Assembly: GCA_947069175.1 (NCBI GenBank)
Contig: CAMTDV010000013.1
Span: forward strand, 31,819,725-31,883,724
Origin: Scalesia atractyloides
Taxonomy: Eukaryota; Streptophyta; Magnoliopsida; Asterales; Asteraceae
Length of the DNA stretch: 64,000 nt
Direction: 5' to 3'
Below, one piece after another: positions 57,146 to 64,000 of this stretch. How positions within the stretch are numbered: the first letter of the stretch is position 1; the number at the start of each line of letters is the position of its first letter. The notes beneath the pieces were generated by a model. It was not told the DNA's origin, did not search any database, and saw nothing but the letters and a program-made list of their open reading frames with translations. Position numbers and translations under genes: made by a program.

Positions 57146-58479
57146 TGCCTGGAAAGGATGGAATTCTAAGATTTAATGATAGAATTTGGGTTCCAATCTT
57201 TGGAGGACTTAGAGATCTAATCCTCCAAGAAGCGCACAATTCAAGATACTCGGTTCACCCGGGAGGTGACAAGATGTATCAAGACTTGAAGAAGAATTAT
57301 TGGTGGATGGGTTTGAAGAAATCCATAGCCACTTATGTAGCTAAGTGTCTGACGTGTTCGCAAGTTAAGGCCTGAACATCAGCAACCGTCATGACTTCTA
57401 CAACAACTTGAAATTCCCATTTGGAAGTGGGAAATGGTAACTATGGACTTGATTACCAAGTTACCTAAGACCAAAAGTGGAAATGACACTATTTGGGTCA
57501 TAGTGGATAGGCTGACTAAGTCAGCTCATTTCTTGCCAATTAAAGAGACATATAATTCAGATAATTTGGCTAAATTGTATGTGGAAAAAATTGTGTCCCT
57601 ACACGGTGTGCCAGTATCTATTGTATCCGATAGAGATACTAGATACACATCTCATTTCTGGAAAAGTTTTAACAATCCTTAGGCACACGATTAAACTTTA
57701 GTACGGCCTATCATCGCAGACTGATGGTCAAAGTGAGCGTACATCCAAACACTAGAAGACATGCTTAGGGCATGTGTAATTGACTTAGGTGGAAGTTGGG
57801 ATGACCACTTACCCCTAATAGAATTCTCCTACAATAACAGCTATCATACTAGCATCAAGGCTGCTCCTTTTGAGGCCTTGTATGGGAGAAAATGTAGAAC
57901 GCCTGTATGTTGGGCAGAAGTTGGGGAAGCCCAACTATTAGGACCTGAGATTGTCCTGGAGACCACGGAAAAGATTATGCAAATCCGTGATCGTCTCAAG
58001 GCTGCCATGGACAGGCAGAAAAGCTATATTGACAGAGGCGTAAACCTCTTCAGTTCCAAATAGGGGACAAAGTCATGCTAAAAGTATCACCCTGGAAAGG
58101 TGTGTTGCGTTTTGGAAAGAAGGGCAAGTTGAGCCCAAGATACATAGGACCCTTCGAGATAATCGAATGTGTCAGCACTGTAGCTTATAAGCTCAGATTG
58201 CCAGAGGAGCTTAGTGGAATTCATGACGTATTCCCCATATCTAACCTTAAGAAATGTCTAGCCGATGAGTCACTAGCAATATTGCACGAGGATGTGCAAA
58301 TTGATGAAAACCTGAGGTTTGTTGAGAAACCGAAATCGATCGAGGATCGACAGGTTAAGAAGCTCCGAAGAAAGATGATACCTATAGTAAAGGTTAAGTG
58401 GGACGCTTTTAGAGGTCCTGAGTATACATGGGAGGTTGAGTCCACTATGCGACAAAAGTACCCCCATCTTTTTGAATAA
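57145..58479 (+). pseudogene. Integrase with C-terminal tail, copy 2
   Basis: Same domains as copy 1, with Asp restored in VDRLTKSAH. An extra base near 57,371, missing bases near 57,669, 57,715 and 57,742, and a lesion near 58,034 break the frame. The C-terminal tail ends at 58479. Confidence 0.85.
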
Positions 58480-58516
58480 AATCTCGAGGTCGAGATTTCT
58501 TTTAAGGGGGTTAGGA

Positions 58517-61500
58517 TGTAACACCTTGTAAAATTGTGTCCAATAGTATAGTGACACGTGTTGTATTTTAAATAAAGTCTGTTATAGACCAATAAGGACT
58601 AAAGGCATCAACATACACAATTTGAGCCTCTGAGTGATGATCCGATGTCAACATGCATAATAATAGCCTCTGAGTGATATCGGAATCAACATGCTTGTAA
58701 TAAGCAGTCCTAACTCTCATACGTGCCATTTGTTGGACGAGAGGGTTCAATTTTATAAATATGTGAAAGTTGGATAATGGAGGGATTAAAAGTGTCAACA
58801 TGTTAATTTATACCTCTGAGTGACCTTTTAACGAACCGAGAGCTTGACAATGTCCGGACATAATCCCGGGTATGCCAAGTATTGGCTACGGAGGGCTAAA
58901 AGTGCCAAAAACGTGTTTAAAAAGGTTTTTTATAAGCTTTTTAAAGTTAAGGGGCTAAAGTGTCAAAATTTGAAAGTAGTTATGGGGCGGTCGCGGGCCG
59001 CGAGAGACTTGGTCTGTGTCTCTCGCGGGGCGCGAGAGAGCCTCTACTGCAGAAAGTTTTGTTTGGTCTTCAAGCAAAACTCCAAAACCATTGATTCGAA
59101 ACTATGGCTTCTCTAAAATTCTATGCCACGTTTTGGGATACTTGTAAGCTTCTTCTTACACCCCCTAAACACCTGGCTTCACTCCTTTGAGTTCTCCAAC
59201 TATAAATAGGTGATCAAGTTCACCATTTGAACTTGCACCTTTCTAAATCATAACTCTTCTCCCTCCTCTGGAAGTTCCTAGCTGAAAGGAGCATCCAACT
59301 TAGTTCTTTTGTATTCTAGGAACCTCTTGTAAGTGTTCTTTGCTCTTGCATTTTTGTTTATAGGCGTTTATAGCCAAAAGTCAAGCGTTTTACGGAAAAC
59401 GTTTTGACTTTCGGTTAAGACCACTATGGTCCAGCCATTGTTCGAAATGAACATGGCTAAGTGATTGTAATAAGGTAGGTATTAGTCCTTATAAAGGGCA
59501 CCTCCTGAAGATCACATTTGCTAGATCCAATTAACCGGTCAAAGTTATGATATTAAAAAGTCAAATAGGCAATTTTTCGGAAAAATCATAAATTGATCTT
59601 ATATATGTTATGAAACCTGTTTTGACACTTAAAAAGTTGCTAATAATTATTAGAACATGTAAGAGCATGTTCAGATCGTCAATTTCAGTTCTAGGGTCGG
59701 TTCGCAACCGAAAGTCGCGAATTTTGACTTCTGCTTTGACTTTCGATTCTGACCGGATTTAGATTAGTTAGATACTGATCTAAAGTTGCATTATGATCAT
59801 AATATAATGTAGCATAACCCTCTGAGGTTATATTACATGATCATAATCAGAATTCAAGTTTATGCGCAAGTTCCATAATTATGCCATTTTGACCAGAATG
59901 CACTTTTTGCATAAAACAAGGTTTTAAATAGTAATGAACTTGAAAATGAGTTTATAATTATGTAATATTATAAGTAGGATTATTTGGGATGATAAACCAA
60001 GTTATAAACTGAGTTTTCAAACAGGTCCTTAAACTATGTCGATAATTGACGATTTTAGCCCCTGTGAAATAGTTTTAATCAAATCTTTTCAAGGTAAATC
60101 ATTTATCTATGATATGTTATATTAAATAAAATATTTTAAATATTTTAATCTGACCTAAGGTCAGTTTTCATTAAATATCGCACAAAACGCCATTTTACGA
60201 CATAAGCGCCGTTTCGGCGATAACATGGTTTTAAACCATATTAATGGACCAAGAATTGTTACCTACTGATTTTAAAACTTATTTTAAACATATTTACAGT
60301 AGGTACATGTTATAAACTCAGAATCCCAAATAATTTATAAACTATGTGTAAAATTATCAAATTGCCCTTATGAGGCATAATTTCGTTTTTAAACCTTAAC
60401 GGCATATAAGTTGATATCCTACTACTTATTTAAAATATAATGGCATATAGAACTTGTCGATGACTTATGCGGTTACCCAATATCGCTATTATGCGCACAG
60501 TTACGTATATGTAACTTTTTTACGGAATTTAACCGAAACGGGTTTAACCTTGTCATTTAAGTTTCAAAATCCAGAATGTTTTACTTTACCCATATTATAC
60601 AATTCAAGTACTTGTCGGGTTTAAACTACATTCTATCCGATCATCGTTTAATCAAGCGTTATACGTAATGATCATGTACACTATTCGGTTTATAAGACCG
60701 TTAGTATTTAATTGGCTAGCTTATGCCATAATCCAGACTAGAGCCTTCTCGGGAAATGCTATCTGCACTTGGTACTTTTGTATGTGGCTGAGTTATTTAA
60801 AAATAAAAGAAGAAGACTAGCTCAACTAAATACTCTCGACTTATTTTCCCTATACGGGCTTGGGATATGGTAAATTATTACCGCTTGGTCCAAAATGGGG
60901 TCAATCGAATGCTCGCTTGTGGCTAGTAAACCCGCATATTTCGTTTAAAAAAAGTTTTTTTGATAACTTAAACATCGGGGGTTAAATTACCGTGTCCTGG
61001 GTATCCTGGGCTAAATACATTAGTTATTGGCCACGACCTTAGCACGGGGTGTAGGCATACACCTTTTGATGCTCATATGCAATGTTCCCAAGACGTTGGG
61101 GATGACTCCTTCATGAGTCCTGAGTGGTGTGTATTTAATCATGTCTCGGTTTCTGTACTGGGCCCTGTATGTATTGACAAACATGTGAATCTGATACAAG
61201 GTTGCAAGGTCAACTTTCCAAGTTAATAAAAGATTTTGTGCCATTTTGCACTTAAAACCATTTTAAAATTTTCAAAATGAGTCAGTTTGGTGTATTTACC
61301 AACATAAGCTGATGTATCGTCCAAAGGCTAAACTGCAGGTACAATACGAAATAGGTCGGGAGCTGCTCGGTAGTGATATAGGATCTTGCAAATCCTAAAT
61401 CTGCCTAAAGTCTGTTTTGTATTCCTTCCATGTACATTTTATGATCCGCCTATGGATCTTCTATTACAAGCTTGTATATTATTTTGTATTTTCGAACATT

Positions 61501-61639
61501 CGGTTTGTAATAGTAATTTTACTTCAAGACTTCCGCTGTGCCGTGTCTAATTGACAATGATGTTATCAACTGACATCACGATACTCCCCACCTGGGCCCA
61601 CCGGTGTATAGATTTCGGGTTGGAAATCCGGGGTGTGAC
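58517..61639 (+). repeat. 3' LTR of gypsy copy 2 (3123 bp)
   Basis: Starts TGTAACACC and ends GGGGTGTGAC; the final A expected from the other LTRs is missing at the junction. TATA box TATAAATAGG lies at 59201-59210. An 11-bp perfect hairpin lies at 58998-59028 (arms CCGCGAGAGAC and GTCTCTCGCGG). CTCTGAGTGA motifs lie at its start. Confidence 0.9.
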
Positions 61640-62413
61640 TATGTTAATCCTCTGAAGATTGTGACAAGGGTGGTAATTCCTCCTGAATTCGAGATCTGTC
61701 TTACTAATTTTAAGAAGTGGTGGTAGGATGAGAAGACTGGAGAAGTATGATCTGCACACACAATAAGTAAGACATTCACCTGTATGATCCAATGTATCTT
61801 TGTAGGTTTCAAATCTCAGACCTCATGCAACTTTTCGAAAGATCTATCAATGTCGGGTCTAGGAACTTCGTTAGAGAAGAAGCACTGTTATTCAAAAGAG
61901 TGGTCAATTGTGCTCGGAAACTGAAAATGCTAAATCAAGTAGATTCAATCAAAGGCAAGAAGAAAATAGTTGAAGATGTTGGGTAATACAGAAACTCAAT
62001 TTGCATCACCAACTCCTCAAGCAGAAACATCTCTCCCTTCACCAACTTCTCAAACTGAAACATCCTTTCCATCACCAACTCCTCAAGTAGAGATATCTCT
62101 CCCTTCACTAACTCCACATGTTGAAAAGTCTTTCATTCTTCATTCTGTCTCTATTTAGGAATGAAATTAAGATATGGAACCACCTGCTTCTGATGAGTTC
62201 ACTAACATCATGAAAAGTATTGAAGAACCAATTGATGATCAAAGGATAGTAGATGAGGTTTTGGAACTGATGAGCCAAGATACACTATTGATACAGTTGC
62301 TGATCAACCATCTCAAACTTCAGAAGAATGGCTCAATAATGTTTGATGACACCACATATATAATTCTAGAAAATGCTCAATCTTCAAAGGACAGTGATGT
62401 TAAAGAATCTGGA
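61640..62413 (+). pseudogene. Right half of the unrecognised degenerate coding sequence
   Basis: Resumes with frames containing NPLKIVTRVVIPPEF and, near 61,800, FQISDLMQLFERSINVGS. A tandem peptide repeat follows at about 62,005-62,130 (TPQAETSLPSP-like, four units of about 36 nt), then MEPPASDEFTNIMKSIEEP from 62,174. Stops and shifts occur as in the left half. The junction with the LTR (GTGTGAC then TATGTTAATCC) suggests a TATGT target. The family is unknown. Confidence 0.5.
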
Positions 62414-64000
62414 TGTCACACCCCAACCGATGGCGGAAACATCGGAGTGAGACGAAAACGAGATTGCTTGAGACTTCATAATGACTAACTATGACGATAG
62501 TTTAAGTAACAAAATTTCGTTTCATTTCAAATCAAGAGTACAACATTGGAAAGAATTTACAACACCTAGTCCACCCAAAATTAAACAAGGAAATTCAAAA
62601 CATAGTTTCTAAGTGCATTTCTAAACCCCCTAGGTAGATATTCTTCGAATATCATCCTCAATTTCCTGCAACAATTATTAAAATAAAATCAACAAAAGTT
62701 GATTACATAGCATACGTATAAAAGTTTGTTTCATATACAACATGGCATATTGTATACTGAGGTAAATGACGTACTAGCATGCACAAACTAAATGTCAAAC
62801 CATAGTTTCCACGAGCTTAATCTTGTCATCTGTGACGCCCCGTTCATACACGGGTTCAAAAGAACGCATATTATACACATACGAACATTTAACAGAAGTT
62901 TTTTCCATGCATGAACATGTACAAACCCAACATTTACGAATGAAACATAGTTACTTAAAAGTTTACTAGTAGACAACATACTAACATGATAAGTTTTAAA
63001 CACAATCTTACAAACGTACAACTAAACTTAACATACGTACAAAATGCTTTTGACCAGTTTGAACATGAAAACACGGAAACGTGATATGCGAGTGATGTGT
63101 TCGTTCCATGCTTGGCGCCGCCTAACACGATGATTTACCTACAATCATATCGAACAATTTAGTTATATCATATATAACTAACATATAATTTAAAACCTTC
63201 CGCCGAACGTGATAATAATCCATTCATTAACATCCATTCAATCATGCTTTCTAACGGGTCTTGATGTCGAATCCCTTCAATCTTCTATTTCCGGTTCGAC
63301 ACCAATTCCCGATTCATACATTTGTCATTCTTACTTATTCGAGCATATGCAAGAATCGAACTTCCATGTATTTTCATTTAACACAATATAAATTTATATA
63401 CTTAACATAAACATTGTAATTTACTAGTATTTGTAAGTATAAGAACTTACCTAGATCGTGTGAACCTTGTGACTTATTATCGCTTGACTCTTCTTCTTTC
63501 ATACCTACAATAGCAAGTTCATACTTAGTTTCTCATTCTTGAATATCCAAACATTCATCTCTTTATTTTAATGTTAATTATTGATATTCAACAAGGGATT
63601 GTCATAACAATAATAATCTATCTTTCAAACATTTTATCAAACACTTGGTGGGTGATCATCCAAGTCCTCTAAGAAAGTGCCTATTTTTCTATGGTCTTTG
63701 CCACCTATTCAATTACTAACTCAACTCATTCAATCACAATAATAAACGAATCATCTTAGATCTTTATAACATGATTTTCATAAAGTAATTAACTTTACAT
63801 CATCGAATCTCTAGACTATAAGAAAAGCCCACTTAATCATACATGAAAGCTCATAAGGAAATCATAAAAACATTCAATCTTTGGCTAAGTTCACATTCAG
63901 AAATGCTTATTACATGATTCCTATCTACAATTACATTCTAAACTTGAAACATTTACTAATTGACTATTATAAAACCTCTTCACATAAAACCTATCAAAAT
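62414..64000 (-). repeat. Start of a further LTR-like sequence running out of the window
   Basis: TGTCACACCCCAACCGATGGCGG begins abruptly within the degenerate coding sequence. It has the typical complement of an LTR end (GGGGTGTGACA), so a minus-strand element is likely. A second LTR-end-like word, TGTGACGCCCCG, is at 62,831. The rest is AT-rich without a coding frame. Confidence 0.55.

Larger units (their letters stand above)
32801..61639 (+). mobile_element. Ty3/gypsy retrotransposon complex (two internal regions, interrupted)
   Basis: Order: LTR (32801-35939), internal 1 (35940-42993), LTR start (42994-43255), gap, opposite-strand element (43356-51203), inverted LTR piece (51204-51327), LTR tail (51328-51468), internal 2 (51469-58516), LTR (58517-61639). 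The outermost LTRs abut two halves of the same degenerate ORF. The arrangement reads as an LTR-internal-LTR-internal-LTR array whose middle LTR was interrupted, or as an assembly duplication next to the gap. All pol genes are broken. Confidence 0.75.

Overview
This is nuclear plant DNA. Genes have canonical GT-AG introns, the intergenic DNA is AT-rich and full of MITE-like foldbacks, and most of the window is Ty3/gypsy LTR retrotransposon. The pol proteins and the LTRs look like those of Asteraceae (sunflower, lettuce, chrysanthemum group). That placement is an impression from the sequences, not a database match.

Layout. (1) 1-10,021: a gag-only, non-autonomous LTR element (1125-9798, minus strand) sits inside the gag gene of an older relative and is bounded by an exact 5-bp target duplication (TTCAA). 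Its 2.7-kb LTRs carry tRNA-like modules. (2) 10,469-17,884: a broken TM9SF/nonaspanin (endomembrane protein 70) gene whose first intron holds a solo LTR of a related family, flanked by GGTAC. (3) 21,189-25,277: a second, tandem TM9SF copy with the same seven-exon structure, damaged by only one missing base. (4) 26,555-27,735, minus strand: a small five-exon TPX2-domain (WVD2-like) gene with no break. (5) 27,740-31,300: gene-free, repeat-bearing DNA. (6) 31,310-32,800 and 61,640-62,413: two halves of a degenerate, unrecognised coding sequence, split by a 28.8-kb retrotransposon complex. (7) 32,801-61,639: that complex. It holds two nearly identical Ty3/gypsy internal regions with LTRs, a 100-N assembly gap, and between them an oppositely oriented third gypsy element (43,356-51,203). 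(8) 62,414-64,000: the start of another LTR running out of the window.

How the parts relate. The only host genes I can support are the TM9SF pair and the TPX2-domain gene. Everything else is mobile-element DNA at different stages of decay. The most unusual signals are structural. The gag-only family's LTRs hold an ordered set of tRNA-like modules: one antisense module upstream of the TATA box and three sense modules downstream, each sense module with a long hairpin whose stem differs between modules while staying paired. The large gypsy pair has a tandem hairpin array between an extra 5' ORF and gag, including a repeat with a compensated double change in both stem arms. A dyad next to the polypurine tract changes in compensated fashion between the two families. 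Many coding breaks are single missing bases, so some may be consensus errors rather than true mutations.
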